Notes: generated from the sequence alone by a model not told the origin. Shown: positions 31,217 through 42,246, counted from the first letter of the stretch. The stretch: 64,000 nt of DNA from Prochlorococcus sp. AG-355-P16 (GCA_003278525.1 QCEQ01000003.1:1-64000); one strand, 5' to 3'. Made by a program: numbers and translations.

Positions 31217-32287
31217 TTAGAAAGGAGGATTTTCTTCGTAAAGGGTATTTGCTTGTTCAATTGATAGTCTTCCTGCGACACCTAATTTAAGGGAACTTAA
31301 ATGATCCTTAAATTTGATCCTGAACAACGCCGCCGCTCCAATCATTGCAGCATTATCTGTACAAAGATTAAGGGGAGCTAGATGAACTTTAATGGATTTT
31401 TTACGGGCTTCACTAATCATCATTTTTCTTAATGTATTGTTAGCAGCCACTCCCCCAACCACAACAACATTATCCAAACTATGATCATCTGCACATTTTA
31501 TTGTTCTCTCTACCAAGACCTCTGCCACTACTCTCTCAAAACTTGCAGCGATATCAGGAATTGGAACGGTCTTCCCATCCAAATTTATTCTCTCAACTAA
31601 TCTTAATACGGCAGTTTTTAGACCACTAAAAGAGAAATCATATTTTAGAAATCCACCTTTTTTATCAGAAATCCTACATTTTGGTAAATTAAATTTCATT
31701 GGGTCACCATTTTTAGCAATCTTTTCAATTGCCGGTCCTCCTGGATAACTAAGACCTAATAGTCTGCCAACTTTATCAAAGGCTTCTCCAGCAGCATCAT
31801 CGAAACTTCTCCCAAGTCTTTGCATTCTCCTCTTTTCATCAACTTTTATCAATTCAGTATGCCCACCGCTAACAAGTAATGTAAGAAAGGATTTCTTTGG
31901 GTAGTTTTCTGAAAAGAGAATTGAAGATAAATGCCCCTCCAAATGATGAATTCCCAAAAATGGTTTTGAATGTAACATGCAAAGTGATCTTGCAGTAATG
32001 GAGCCAACTCGTAAACAACCAACTAATCCAGGAGCTACAGTTGATGCAATATAATCAACTTCCTCAATTTTGATTTTTGATTCTTCTAAAGCCTTATCTA
32101 AAACAAAAGGTAATAACTCTAAATGCTTTCTAGCTGCAAGTTCCGGGACAACTCCTCCCCATTTTGAATGATCTTCAATTTGAGAGGCAATTATATTTGA
32201 ATGTATTCTGAAAGTATCGCCAATATTAGAAACTATTGAGACAGATGTCTCATCACAACTTGTTTCAATAGCTAAAACTTTATGCAT
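31217..32287 (-). CDS. tsaD: tRNA N6-threonylcarbamoyladenosine biosynthesis protein TsaD
   Basis: VLAIETSCDETSVSIV, HHLEGHL, VSGGHT. Confidence 0.97.
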   Translation of the reverse strand: MHKVLAIETSCDETSVSIVSNIGDTFRIHSNIIASQIEDHSKWGGVVPELAARKHLELLPFVLDKALEESKIKIEEVDYIASTVAPGLVGCLRVGSITARSLCMLHSKPFLGIHHLEGHLSSILFSENYPKKSFLTLLVSGGHTELIKVDEKRRMQRLGRSFDDAAGEAFDKVGRLLGLSYPGGPAIEKIAKNGDPMKFNLPKCRISDKKGGFLKYDFSFSGLKTAVLRLVERINLDGKTVPIPDIAASFERVVAEVLVERTIKCADDHSLDNVVVVGGVAANNTLRKMMISEARKKSIKVHLAPLNLCTDNAAMIGAAALFRIKFKDHLSSLKLGVAGRLSIEQANTLYEENPPF

Positions 32288-32351
32288 TTTTGATTCAACT
32301 TGTTCTATTTTAATATTAATTTCTTACTTAACACACTACAGGAATTAAAGA

Positions 32352-32915
32352 TTGCAACTTATGAAATTCTTTTTTTCAATCATAACCTCAGTTTTTCTGT
32401 TCCTCGGAATTACTCCAATTGCTCTAGCTGCCAATGGGCCTGCTTTAAACGCAGATAGAGCTAGCACTGAATATACCGCTTCAGCCCTCACAAAATGCTC
32501 TGAAAATCCTAAATTCATTGAGAGAGCAAATTCTGCAACTACTCAAAAAGACATCGCAAGATTTGAAAGATACGGAAAAGCATCCTGCGGAGATGATGGT
32601 CTTCCACATTTAATAATTGGACCTCCTCTTGAGCCATGGGGAGCCCTTTTAAATAGAGGTCATGAGGGAGATTTACTTATTCCGGGAGTACTGTTCATTT
32701 ATATTGCTGGAATTATAGGTTGGTCAGGAAGAGAGTATCTGATTGAGTCAAAAAAGACTAAGAACCCAGCAGATCTTGAGATCATTATTGACCTAGACTT
32801 AGCCAGAAAATGCCTTGTGAAAGGAGCACAATGGCCTCTTCTTGCTAATAAGCAAGGTAGAAATGGAGATTTAAGAGAGAAAGATAATAATATTACACTT
32901 AATGGTCCTCGCTAA
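32352..32915 (+). CDS. psaF: Photosystem I subunit III
   Basis: Signal peptide, LTKCSENPKF, GLPHLIIGPPLEPWGALLNRGHEGDLLIPGVLF. Confidence 0.97.
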   Translation: MQLMKFFFSIITSVFLFLGITPIALAANGPALNADRASTEYTASALTKCSENPKFIERANSATTQKDIARFERYGKASCGDDGLPHLIIGPPLEPWGALLNRGHEGDLLIPGVLFIYIAGIIGWSGREYLIESKKTKNPADLEIIIDLDLARKCLVKGAQWPLLANKQGRNGDLREKDNNITLNGPR

Positions 32916-32942
32916 AATCTTTAAAAAACTTTCATAAAACAA

Positions 32943-33077
32943 ATGTTCAAAATTCTAAACACAAAATTTGTCAGATCTGCCCCAGTAGTAGCTGCAATTT
33001 GGCTAAGCCTTACTGCCGGAATAATTATTGAATTTAATAGATTTTTCCCAGATTTATTATTCCATCCAATGAGCTGA
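32943..33077 (+). CDS. psaJ: Photosystem I subunit IX (44 aa)
   Basis: [44 protein letters not shown], immediately downstream of psaF; not in ORF track. Confidence 0.96.
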   Translation: MFKILNTKFVRSAPVVAAIWLSLTAGIIIEFNRFFPDLLFHPMS

Positions 33078-33084
33078 TAAAGAG

Positions 33085-33122
33085 AAAATAATCAAGTTTT
33101 TATTAACTTGATTATTTTTTTT
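33085..33122. terminator. Bidirectional terminator shared by psaFJ and gmk
   Basis: AAAATAATCAAGTT (33085-33098), TTTATT loop, AACTTGATTATTTT (33105-33118) then T-run; overlaps gmk stop. Confidence 0.8.
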
Positions 33123-33646
33123 GCTGTTTCATCAACATTGTGATTTGTTAATGCAAAATCAAATTGATTTGATACAGAAATCTCATAATTAGCCCTTGAG
33201 AGTCTTTTTTTAATTGCCTCTTCTTTTTCTGTACCTCTATTTCTTATTCTTCTTTCTAACTCTTTTTTATCCGGAGGAAGTAAAAATATTGACAGTGAAT
33301 TAGGAAACTTATTTTTTATTTGCCTTGCACCCTCTACTTCAATTTCAAGTAGTACGGTAAATCCCTTTTTTATTTTCTCATTAACAGAAGATAAAGGGGT
33401 TCCATAGTAGTTCCCAGCAAATTGAGCCCATTCAAGAAACAGATTTTGTTTAATCATTTCTTTAAACTTTTCTTGATTTAAAAAGTAGTAATTTTTTCCG
33501 TCCTTCTCTCCCTCTCTAGGTTCTCTAGTGGTTGCAGAAATTGAAAGCCAAAAATTATTTTCTTTACCTAATATTGCTTTAACAACTGTTCCTTTACCTA
33601 CTCCGCTTGGCCCAGTAAGGATAATAAGTTTTTTTTGATTTTTCAT
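33092..33646 (-). CDS. gmk: Guanylate kinase
   Basis: LIILTGPSGVGKGTVV, TTREPREGEKDGKNYYF. Confidence 0.96.
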   Translation of the reverse strand: MKNQKKLIILTGPSGVGKGTVVKAILGKENNFWLSISATTREPREGEKDGKNYYFLNQEKFKEMIKQNLFLEWAQFAGNYYGTPLSSVNEKIKKGFTVLLEIEVEGARQIKNKFPNSLSIFLLPPDKKELERRIRNRGTEKEEAIKKRLSRANYEISVSNQFDFALTNHNVDETAKKIIKLIKT

Positions 33647-33695
33647 ATTAAATTTTTTACAGTAAGATAAAAATCTTGTGATTTAAAAAGGAATA

Positions 33696-35420
33696 ATGCA
33701 AAAAGGAGTTCCCCAGATAATGGACATTACATCTATTAGATCTGTCTTGCATTATTTGACAAGGAATATCTTACCTACAAAGTTCGAAACTGCCCAACAA
33801 CCAGAGCCTAATACAATTCAATTATGTTTCAGAGGAGTTAATTCTCAAACATGGTTAGAAGTTTCATGGAATGGAGACTCTCCTAGAATACTAAAGATAA
33901 ATAAGCCAGAAAAGATTGGTAGAGAAAGCACACTTTCTAAACAAATAAGATATGGATTAAAGTATATGGCTTTAATTTCGATTGATCAAGATGATTTCGA
34001 GAGAGTCATAAAATTTAGTTTTGCAAAAAAACCTGGAGATGAAATTAATAAGTATTTAATTTTTGAATTAATGGGTAAGCATAGCAATATTTTTTATTTG
34101 GATAATAAACAAAAAATAATTGCCGTTGGTAAACAAATTAAATCAAGTCAATCTAGTTTTAGAACAATTTCAACAGGATCAATTTATTCTAGCCCGCCAA
34201 TTAATCTTAAAAAACAACCTAGAGAAGATGAGTCTTTTCAATCATGGAAAACCTCAATTTCAGTAGTACCTGAGTCTTTGAAATACTGTTTAATAAATAC
34301 CTATCAAGGAGTAAGTCCTATCCTTACAAAACAATTAGAGGTTATTAGCAAAACTGGCAATCCTCAAATCATGGAAAAAAATATCGATTTCATTAGCGAT
34401 TCGGACTTAAAGGAGATATTTAAAAATTGGAAGATTTGGATAAATAGGTTTAAAAACAATAACTTTAAGTTTTCTATATTTAACAATCATTTTTATTGCG
34501 TTTGGTTTTTTGATAAAGAAATTAATTGCGAAAAAAAAATGGATTTATGCAATAGTTTAGAAAATTATTATGATTATTATCTGAAACAAAAAAAACTTGA
34601 ATTATTGGAAAAGAAAATTGAAGGGATAATTTTTAAACAGACCAATACTGAGAAAAAGAATTTAAATATACAATATGATCTTCTGACAAAATCAGAGAAT
34701 TACGAGGTATATAAAGAAAAAGCTGACAATATATTCACTTCGAATGAAATTACAAAACGAGATATTATTAAAGGTCAAAAACTATATAAAAAGTCAAAAA
34801 AACTTAAGAGGTCTAGAGAATTGATAAAAGAAAGATTAAGTATTTACAAAACAAATATTGAAAGATTAGAAGAATTTACTACTCTTCTAGAAAATTTGAA
34901 TTCTTTAAATCATGAAAAACTTTTTATGAGAATCAAACTACTAGAAGAAATTATGGAAGAAATTTGTAACGAGTTTAATATCAATATCAAAAGGCAAAGA
35001 GAAGATCAGAAAAGTACATATGAGATACAATCTTCACCAATTCAAGTTAACACTCCCACAGGATTGAAGCTTCAGGTAGGGAGAAATATGAGGCAAAATG
35101 ACTTAATAAGCTTTAAGTATTCAAAAAAAGGCGATTTATGGTTTCATGCACAAGAATCACCAGGCAGCCATGTAGTTTTGAAGTCTTCATCTTCAGCAGC
35201 ATCTGAACAGGATCTTCAAATAGCTGCAGATTTAGCTGCTTTATTTAGTAAGGCAAAAAGAAACATTAAAGTACCAGTTAATTTAGTAAAAATTAAAGAT
35301 TTACAAAAAATCAAAAAAGGAGGGCCAGGTTGCGTTTCCTTTAAAAATGTAGAAATAATTTGGGGAAATCCTACAAGAGGAGAAGATTACATTAAAAATA
35401 ATCTTAAAACAGTAATTTAG
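33696..35420 (+). CDS. NFACT/FbpA-like family protein (RqcH/Rqc2 homologue)
   Basis: FELMGKHSNIFYLD, GVSPILTKQ, C-terminal NFACT-R LKLQVGRNMRQNDLISFKYSKKGDLWFHAQESPGSHVVLKSS; start may be Met at 33720. Confidence 0.9.
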   Translation: MQKGVPQIMDITSIRSVLHYLTRNILPTKFETAQQPEPNTIQLCFRGVNSQTWLEVSWNGDSPRILKINKPEKIGRESTLSKQIRYGLKYMALISIDQDDFERVIKFSFAKKPGDEINKYLIFELMGKHSNIFYLDNKQKIIAVGKQIKSSQSSFRTISTGSIYSSPPINLKKQPREDESFQSWKTSISVVPESLKYCLINTYQGVSPILTKQLEVISKTGNPQIMEKNIDFISDSDLKEIFKNWKIWINRFKNNNFKFSIFNNHFYCVWFFDKEINCEKKMDLCNSLENYYDYYLKQKKLELLEKKIEGIIFKQTNTEKKNLNIQYDLLTKSENYEVYKEKADNIFTSNEITKRDIIKGQKLYKKSKKLKRSRELIKERLSIYKTNIERLEEFTTLLENLNSLNHEKLFMRIKLLEEIMEEICNEFNINIKRQREDQKSTYEIQSSPIQVNTPTGLKLQVGRNMRQNDLISFKYSKKGDLWFHAQESPGSHVVLKSSSSAASEQDLQIAADLAALFSKAKRNIKVPVNLVKIKDLQKIKKGGPGCVSFKNVEIIWGNPTRGEDYIKNNLKTVI

Positions 35421-35449
35421 TTTATAATGAAAAAAATTTTAAAAACTAA

Positions 35450-35710
35450 ATGTTTGATTTTCTTTTGGGCACTCATGAATTTTTAGGAAATCATAGTTTT
35501 CCAGAATTTATTGTTGGATATCTATTTGGAGCTGCATTAATAATTGGAGCTCCTACTGTTTTCTTGCTACTTGCCTTCGTAAGTGCTCTTATGAAAACAA
35601 ATGGGAAAATGGGTGGATATAGAGAATATGAAACATATGGTGAATCATCTTTGAATGATGCCCCTCCTTTCTTATTACCAGATCCCACTAATCCTAAATT
35701 AAGCAAATAA
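35450..35710 (+). CDS. Small conserved membrane protein
   Basis: 86 aa, one TM segment; genic position. Confidence 0.65.
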   Translation: MFDFLLGTHEFLGNHSFPEFIVGYLFGAALIIGAPTVFLLLAFVSALMKTNGKMGGYREYETYGESSLNDAPPFLLPDPTNPKLSK

Positions 35711-35790
35711 TTAAGCTTATCAAAAAACAAATTGGACTTTGACAATAGTAATTTTAAACCTTTTTCTTACAAAATCTTAACTAAATTATA

Positions 35791-36549
35791 ATGAGAGGTA
35801 AAAGTCAAAGTGAAAATAAATTATCAGATTCGATGACTTTTAGTGATCATTTGCAAGAGCTTCGTCAAAGGATACTAAACTCAATTTACTCAATACTTAT
35901 TTCAATATTCTTTAGTTTTCTCATCATAAAGCCATTAATATCTTTTTTAGAAATCCCAGCTGGAGATATTCATCTACTACAACTTGCGCCAGGAGAGTTT
36001 TTATTTGTAGCTATTAAAGTTGCAGGCTACAGCGGATTAATAGTTTCTTTTCCTTATATTATTTATCAAATAATTTTGTTCATTTCCCCCGGTTTAACAA
36101 AACAAGAAAAAAGCCTTATCTTGCCAGCAGTTTTTGGTTCAGGTATTCTATTTTTTTTAGGGTTAATTTTTTCATGGTGGATATTAGTCCCAGCAGCAAT
36201 AAATTTCTTTATTTCTTTCGGTGCTGATATTGTTGAACCAACTTGGTCTATAGAAAGATATTTTGATTTTGTTCTCTTATTAATGTCTAGCACTGCGATA
36301 GCTTTTCAATTGCCAGTATTACAATTTATTCTTGGTTCTCTTGGAATAATCACAACAGAAAAAATGATTTCTAATTGGAAGATAGTTGTTATTTCCTCCG
36401 CAATATTATCTGCAGTGATTACCCCTTCAACGGACCCATTGACTATGTCATTGCTATCTATATCGATTGTGTTTTTATTTTTTGTAGGTACTGGATTAAC
36501 TTACTTATCAGAAAATCTTAAGTCAAAAACTCTTTCATCTTCTCATTAA
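35791..36549 (+). CDS. tatC: Sec-independent (Tat) translocase subunit TatC
   Basis: MTFSDHLQELRQRI, multi-TM, SPGLTKQEK. Confidence 0.95.
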   Translation: MRGKSQSENKLSDSMTFSDHLQELRQRILNSIYSILISIFFSFLIIKPLISFLEIPAGDIHLLQLAPGEFLFVAIKVAGYSGLIVSFPYIIYQIILFISPGLTKQEKSLILPAVFGSGILFFLGLIFSWWILVPAAINFFISFGADIVEPTWSIERYFDFVLLLMSSTAIAFQLPVLQFILGSLGIITTEKMISNWKIVVISSAILSAVITPSTDPLTMSLLSISIVFLFFVGTGLTYLSENLKSKTLSSSH

Positions 36550-36835
36550 GATTTAATTGCAAGCTGACAGCTCTACCTAATCTCGGCTTAGCATTGACTT
36601 TCTTTAGCCATTCCCTTACTTCTTCTGAATATCCACATCTATTTAAAATCTCGATTTTATCAGCTATAGATTTTCTATATTCATCTTCACTTAAAGGGAA
36701 TGATTCCTGTCCAAGAAATCCCCACATCATTTGAAAATACACAAATTTTCCTCTTCTAAAGAGTCTAAAATCATATTTTTTCCCCCAGCGATAAATCAAA
36801 TAATGTATAACTTCATCTACTAGTAATGGGTTCAT
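36518..36835 (-). CDS. DUF3067-like conserved protein
   Basis: RWGKKYDFRLFRRGKFVYFQMMWGFLGQESFPL. Confidence 0.7.
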   Translation of the reverse strand: MNPLLVDEVIHYLIYRWGKKYDFRLFRRGKFVYFQMMWGFLGQESFPLSEDEYRKSIADKIEILNRCGYSEEVREWLKKVNAKPRLGRAVSLQLNLNEKMKEFLT

Positions 36836-36958
36836 TTAAATCAATTAATTAAGACTTCCTAAATTTTTACTTTAAATTATTAAAAGTCCTATCTATTTGC
36901 AACAGAAATTGAACAATTTGATCCATAATAACTAATAAATAACAGAACCAAGTAGCGA

Positions 36959-37495
36959 ATGACTCAGTTAAGTTCCAATGATGTCCCTTCAATGGGTCGA
37001 AGGCAATTTATGAATCTTCTTACATTTGGTACTGCAACTGGTGTAGCATTAGGCGCCCTTTACCCTGTAGCGAATTATTTCATGCCTTTAAGAGCAGGTG
37101 GAGGTGGAGGTGGAACTTCTGCTAAAGATGAATTAGGGAATCCAATAACTAAGACAGGTTGGTTAGCTACCCATCAAGCAGGAGACAGAAGTTTAGTGCA
37201 GGGTCTAAAGGGAGATCCAACTTATTTAATAGTTAATGAGGGTGGTGAAATAGGAGAATTTGGTTTAAATGCAATTTGTACTCATTTAGGTTGCGTTGTC
37301 CCATGGGATAGTGGTGCTAATAAATTTATATGTCCTTGTCATGGAAGTCAGTACGATACGAATGGAAAGGTAGTAAGAGGACCTGCTCCTTTATCTTTAG
37401 CTTTAGCTCATGTCGATATTGAAGATGATGCTGTACTCGTCAAACAATGGTCAGAAACTGACTTTAGAACTAATGAAAATCCATGGTGGGCATAA
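36959..37495 (+). CDS. petC: Cytochrome b6f Rieske iron-sulfur subunit
   Basis: [10 protein letters not shown] and CPCHGSQYD; Tat-like GRRQFMNLL. Confidence 0.97.
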   Translation: MTQLSSNDVPSMGRRQFMNLLTFGTATGVALGALYPVANYFMPLRAGGGGGGTSAKDELGNPITKTGWLATHQAGDRSLVQGLKGDPTYLIVNEGGEIGEFGLNAICTHLGCVVPWDSGANKFICPCHGSQYDTNGKVVRGPAPLSLALAHVDIEDDAVLVKQWSETDFRTNENPWWA

Positions 37496-37499
37496 AAAA

Positions 37500-38453
37500 A
37501 TGAAAGGTCTTAAAAATCAAATCATGAAAAAAACAAGTTTATTTATCTGTACTCTGCTTCTCATTTCAAGCATTGTATTATACCCAAAGATCACTTTTGC
37601 TTATCCATTTTGGGCTCAGCAGAACTATGAATCCCCAAGAGAAGCCACAGGGAAAATAGTCTGCGCAAATTGTCATCTAGCTCAGATGCCTACAATTGCA
37701 GAGGTTCCACAATCTGTTGGAGCAGACAGTGTTTTCAAAGCAGTAGTCAAAATACCCTACAAAAATGACTTAAAAGAGATCGGGGCTGATGGTTCAGAAG
37801 TCCCATTACAAGTTGGTGCAGTTGTAATGCTTCCTGATGGCTTTAAACTTGCTCCACAAGAAAGATGGACCGAAGAAATCAAAGAGGAGACAGAAGGAGT
37901 GTATTTTACTAATTACAGTGAAGAGAAAGACAATATCATCATTGTTGGACCATTACCTGGCGATACCAATAAAGAAATCGTTTTCCCAGTACTTTCACCT
38001 GACCCATCGACTAACAAAGAATATCACTATGGGAAATACTCGTTACATATCGGAGGCAATAGAGGTAGAGGTCAGGTATACCCAACTGGAGACAAAAGCA
38101 ATAATGTAGTTTTCACTTCTTCCACCTCAGGAACTATCAATTCAATAGAAACAATTGAAGATGGTAGCTATAAAATCAATATAGAAAGCGATAATGGTGA
38201 GATCACCACTGAAGCAGTACCCGTTGGTCCTCAACTTATTGTAAAAGCTCAAGACAAAATTAATGCAGGTGACCCTCTTACTAATGATCCCAACGTCGGA
38301 GGCTTTGGGCAATTAGATGCTGAGGTTGTACTTCAGAGCCCTTATAGAGTAATTGGATTGATTGCATTCTTCATTGGTGTAGGCCTAACACAAATACTTT
38401 TAGTATTAAAGAAAAAACAAGTAGAAAAAGTGCAAGCAGCAGAAGGTATCTAA
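37500..38453 (+). CDS. petA: Cytochrome f
   Basis: [27 protein letters not shown]; start at 37500 or 37524 preferred over the ORF-track start inside petC. Confidence 0.97.
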   Translation: MKGLKNQIMKKTSLFICTLLLISSIVLYPKITFAYPFWAQQNYESPREATGKIVCANCHLAQMPTIAEVPQSVGADSVFKAVVKIPYKNDLKEIGADGSEVPLQVGAVVMLPDGFKLAPQERWTEEIKEETEGVYFTNYSEEKDNIIIVGPLPGDTNKEIVFPVLSPDPSTNKEYHYGKYSLHIGGNRGRGQVYPTGDKSNNVVFTSSTSGTINSIETIEDGSYKINIESDNGEITTEAVPVGPQLIVKAQDKINAGDPLTNDPNVGGFGQLDAEVVLQSPYRVIGLIAFFIGVGLTQILLVLKKKQVEKVQAAEGI

Positions 38454-38466
38454 CTTTCTTTATTAA

Positions 38467-39360
38467 ATGCTTATACTTCAAGCTTTTATACAATCTCCAG
38501 GAGAAACTTTTTTAAATTTAGGATTTATAACTATTAGATGGTACGGACTCCTTATTTCGGTTTCGGTTTTAATAGGCCTATTTGTCTCTAAAAAACTAGC
38601 AAAGGCAAGAAATATTAACCCAGAGTATATCAGTGAAATACTTCCATCATTAATAATTTCTTCAATAATTGGTGCTAGAGCTTATTACGTAATTTTTGAG
38701 TGGAGGCAATATAGCGGAGAGAACTTTTTTACTTCTTTTGAAATATTCAATAACATCATTCAAATACCTTCTTTTCTTGCAGTTTGGGAAGGAGGTATAG
38801 CAATCCATGGAGGTCTAATTGGCGGATTAATGTCTATTATCTATTTCTGTAAGTCGAAAAAAATTAATTTAAAAACTTTTATAGATATATTAATACCCTC
38901 GATTATTCTTGGACAATCAATAGGGAGGTGGGGAAATTTTTTCAATAATGAAGCCTTTGGAGTTCCTACAAATTTGCCTTGGAAATTATTTATACCTATC
39001 CAAAATAGACCTTTAGAATTTATTAATTATGAATTTTTTCATCCTACATTTCTCTATGAGTCATTGTGGAATATTTTAATTTTCATCGTCCTTATTATTA
39101 TTTTTAATAAACAAGGCAAAACAGATTTTTTCAGGCCTGGCTTTATTAGCTGTCTTTATTTAATAAGTTATAGCTTTGGAAGATTCTGGATTGAAGGTTT
39201 AAGAACTGACCCTCTATGCATTGGTGGACTTCCACCTTTTTGTGATGGTGGGATAAGAATAGCTCAGTTTATAAGTATTTTTCTATTTTCTTCTGGATTA
39301 ATTGGAATATTTTTTTTAAGATTAAGAACAAATTGTGGGGCAAATAGAAAGAATGGATAA
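38467..39360 (+). CDS. lgt: Prolipoprotein diacylglyceryl transferase
   Basis: [46 protein letters not shown]. Confidence 0.96.
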   Translation: MLILQAFIQSPGETFLNLGFITIRWYGLLISVSVLIGLFVSKKLAKARNINPEYISEILPSLIISSIIGARAYYVIFEWRQYSGENFFTSFEIFNNIIQIPSFLAVWEGGIAIHGGLIGGLMSIIYFCKSKKINLKTFIDILIPSIILGQSIGRWGNFFNNEAFGVPTNLPWKLFIPIQNRPLEFINYEFFHPTFLYESLWNILIFIVLIIIFNKQGKTDFFRPGFISCLYLISYSFGRFWIEGLRTDPLCIGGLPPFCDGGIRIAQFISIFLFSSGLIGIFFLRLRTNCGANRKNG

Positions 39361-40108
39361 AAAAATATCCTTTGTTGGTGTTGGTCCAGGGGATCCAGAA
39401 TTATTAACTTTAAAAGCATTAAAAAAGATAAAAATTGCAGATGTCATTATTTGGACTGACTCTCTAATTCCTGAAAAAATTCTAGATTTTTCTAAAGAAG
39501 GTTCCGAAAAAATAAAAACTAGTTCACTTAACTTAGAGCAAATCACCTCAATTATGATAGAAAAATTTCAGGCAGGGAAGACTGTTGTAAGGTTGCATGA
39601 TGGAGACCCTAGCCTTTTTGGAGCAATTAGGGAACAAATCGAAATTTTAAAAAACGAAAAGATTGCAATCGAAGTCGTACCTGGCGTAAGTGCTTTTCAA
39701 GTTGCTGCAGCATATCATGAAGCCGAGTTAACCATCCCTGACATAACTCAAACAATAATTTTAACCAGAGCAGAAGGGCGTACTGGGATGCCTGAAAAAG
39801 AATCTCTGAAAGATCTTGCGAAACACAATTCCTCTATATGTCTTTATCTAAGCGCTAGGCACGTGAAAAGGTCTCAAGAAACTCTATTAGAGTTCTACCC
39901 TCCAGAGACTAAAGTGATTGTTGGATTCAGAGTATCTTGGGATGATGGTTGGACATCATTAATAGAATTAAAAGATATGGAAAAATTTTCTATTGAGAAA
40001 AAACTTATTAGAACAACCATTTACATAATTAGCCCAGCAATTAGTTATTCTCAAAAAAGATCAAATCTTTATAATCCATCTTATAGACATCTCTTTAGGA
40101 ATAAATAA
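39353..40108 (+). CDS. cobM: Precorrin-4 C11-methyltransferase
   Basis: [37 protein letters not shown] at 39353 overlaps lgt by 8 nt. Confidence 0.93.
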   Translation: MDKKISFVGVGPGDPELLTLKALKKIKIADVIIWTDSLIPEKILDFSKEGSEKIKTSSLNLEQITSIMIEKFQAGKTVVRLHDGDPSLFGAIREQIEILKNEKIAIEVVPGVSAFQVAAAYHEAELTIPDITQTIILTRAEGRTGMPEKESLKDLAKHNSSICLYLSARHVKRSQETLLEFYPPETKVIVGFRVSWDDGWTSLIELKDMEKFSIEKKLIRTTIYIISPAISYSQKRSNLYNPSYRHLFRNK

Positions 40109-40163
40109 TCTTTAAGTTGTTAGAAAAATATTAATTACTATAATTGGTAAAAATTCACTTGCT

Positions 40164-40658
40164 TTGAAAGAAATAAAATCTGTTTCGGGAATCAACAATA
40201 AAGGAGAAGATTCCTCTTTAAAGAGAATTGGAAATTTCATTAAAGAGGCTAGGTTAAGTAAAAATCAATCTATTGAAGAGTTGGCTTCTGATTTAAAAAT
40301 AGGAGCTCATCAACTTGAAGCCATAGAAGAAGGTAATGAAGAAAAACTACCTGAAAAAGTATTTGTCAAAGCAATGATTAGAAGGATTTCACAGAAGCTC
40401 AAACTTGATACAGAATTTTTAATGGATGAATTCAAGACAGAGAGGAAAGAAGTGAAAATTGAAGAAATAGTTGAAGAAGTTTCCAAAAAAAATTACAAAT
40501 CTACGCCATCTAAGAATTTTAATCCAGTAGGATTCCTTATATTTATTTTAATTTCAGGCTTTCTAGGGCTAATCGCCTCGTCCTTAATTTTCAATTTATT
40601 TTCAGACTCTTCTAAGAATCAAACTCCAAAACAAGAACTTATTAAAAAAACTAAATAA
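40164..40658 (+). CDS. RodZ-like HTH membrane protein
   Basis: IGNFIKEARLSKNQSIEELASDLKIGAHQLEAIEEGNEEKLPEKVFVKAMIRR then single TM; TTG start. Confidence 0.8.
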   Translation: MKEIKSVSGINNKGEDSSLKRIGNFIKEARLSKNQSIEELASDLKIGAHQLEAIEEGNEEKLPEKVFVKAMIRRISQKLKLDTEFLMDEFKTERKEVKIEEIVEEVSKKNYKSTPSKNFNPVGFLIFILISGFLGLIASSLIFNLFSDSSKNQTPKQELIKKTK

Positions 40659-42246
40659 CTTTTAATTCCAAATTCTTTAGTTCTTTTATTACATTACGGC
40701 ATAATCCTAAGTTCCATTTTTCAAGGAGAAGATCATGGTTTCTGTTAAAAGGTAAAAGTTCAAATGTAAGAATATTTTCCTGCAATTTTATTTGAACTGA
40801 GGAGATCACCTTGTCAGGTCTTTGATCAAGAGATGCTGCTAGTCTCAGGATTAATGACATTTCAAGAACTAATGTCTTATCTTCTTTGGATATTAAATTT
40901 TGCCAAGATTCATGTCTTTTCTTGGGTAGAGTCTTTCTATGGTACCTAGCAATTGAAGCAATAATATTTGTTTCTGCTTCAGAATATCCCAACAACTCAC
41001 AATTTTTTATTAAGTACCAAGAGTGTTTGTGATATGAACCTACATTCACATATTTCCCACAATTATAAAGATTAGAAGCTGCCCAAAGAAGTTCTTTAGC
41101 TTTGGGGTCATTATCGTTATGAAAGATATTTATAGTCTGATTATAGATTTGAAATGCAATATCAATAACTTTCTCAGCTCTTGTATTATCTACTCCAAAC
41201 TTTCTGGCCTGATGAACTATGGTTCTTTTTCTAATATTGCTTTGAATATTTAACTCGTGTTTAATTATCCCTTTACGAAGCATCCAATCTACAACCAAAC
41301 CCTCTCGAAGCGCCCTCTCACTTATTATCAATTCATTAAAGTTCAACATCTCCATTGCGGTGTTTAATATCAATGCTCCTGGAATAATTATTTCTGCTCT
41401 TCTCTCACTTAATGAAGGTATTTTCTTGATTTCCGAAACTGGTAATTTAATAAGTTTTTCCAATACATTTTGTAAATTTTCCCTTTTAAATTTATAACCA
41501 TGCAACTTTTGTTTAGATTCTCCCAAATCATCTGAAATCAAATTTCCTAATGAGGTTGCAGTGCCACTGGTTGCAATCATAGATAAAGGCTTATCTTCCT
41601 TAGATCTACTTTTTATTTTTCGAACAGATGGTTCTAAAGATCCTTTAATAAAAGTTGTTAGAAAATTCGATCTTTCTGAATTTATAGACTCTTTATTTAA
41701 AAAATCATTTTTAAGTCTTACAGCACCAATTCTTGAACTGGTAAGAGCTTTAGCATCTTTTTTATCTGCAAGGATTAATTCTGTAGATCCTCCTCCAATA
41801 TCTATTATTACAAAAGACTGTTCTTCAAAAGCCATTCCAGACAGAACACCAAGGTAAATTAATCTAGCTTCCTCCGAACCACTTATCATTTCTATTTGAA
41901 TATCAGTTTCTTCAAGAACTCTTCTAATAAAATCTTGACCGTTTGGAGCTTCCCTAACTGCACTTGTGGCGGCTGTTACTATTTGATTTACTCCATTACT
42001 TTTACAATATTCCTTAAATCGCTTAAGAGTAACTAATGCTCTTTGGATTGATTCTTCAGTAAGATTACCCTCCTCATCTCTTTCGCCAAGACGAGTAGTT
42101 GATTTATCAGTGAATTTTATTGAAAATGATTTTAATTCTAGATTAATTTCTGCGACCAAGAGATGTGTAGAGTTAGTTCCAATATCTATAGAAGCTAATA
42201 AAATTTGCTTTTCTTGAAAATATCTTAAATCTTGTTTCTGTATCAT
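40651..42246 (-). CDS. ppx: Exopolyphosphatase (Ppx/GppA family)
   Basis: LASIDIGTNSTHLLVAE, VIDIGGGSTELI. Confidence 0.94.
   Translation of the reverse strand: MIQKQDLRYFQEKQILLASIDIGTNSTHLLVAEINLELKSFSIKFTDKSTTRLGERDEEGNLTEESIQRALVTLKRFKEYCKSNGVNQIVTAATSAVREAPNGQDFIRRVLEETDIQIEMISGSEEARLIYLGVLSGMAFEEQSFVIIDIGGGSTELILADKKDAKALTSSRIGAVRLKNDFLNKESINSERSNFLTTFIKGSLEPSVRKIKSRSKEDKPLSMIATSGTATSLGNLISDDLGESKQKLHGYKFKRENLQNVLEKLIKLPVSEIKKIPSLSERRAEIIIPGALILNTAMEMLNFNELIISERALREGLVVDWMLRKGIIKHELNIQSNIRKRTIVHQARKFGVDNTRAEKVIDIAFQIYNQTINIFHNDNDPKAKELLWAASNLYNCGKYVNVGSYHKHSWYLIKNCELLGYSEAETNIIASIARYHRKTLPKKRHESWQNLISKEDKTLVLEMSLILRLAASLDQRPDKVISSVQIKLQENILTFELLPFNRNHDLLLEKWNLGLCRNVIKELKNLELKVI

Noticed and set aside
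37410-37499. Extended petA start inside petC given by the ORF track
   Set aside because: Signal peptide and conserved mature sequence fit a start at 37500 or 37524 downstream of the petC stop.
37837-38109. 90-aa plus-strand ORF inside petA
   Set aside because: Alternate frame of cytochrome f coding sequence.
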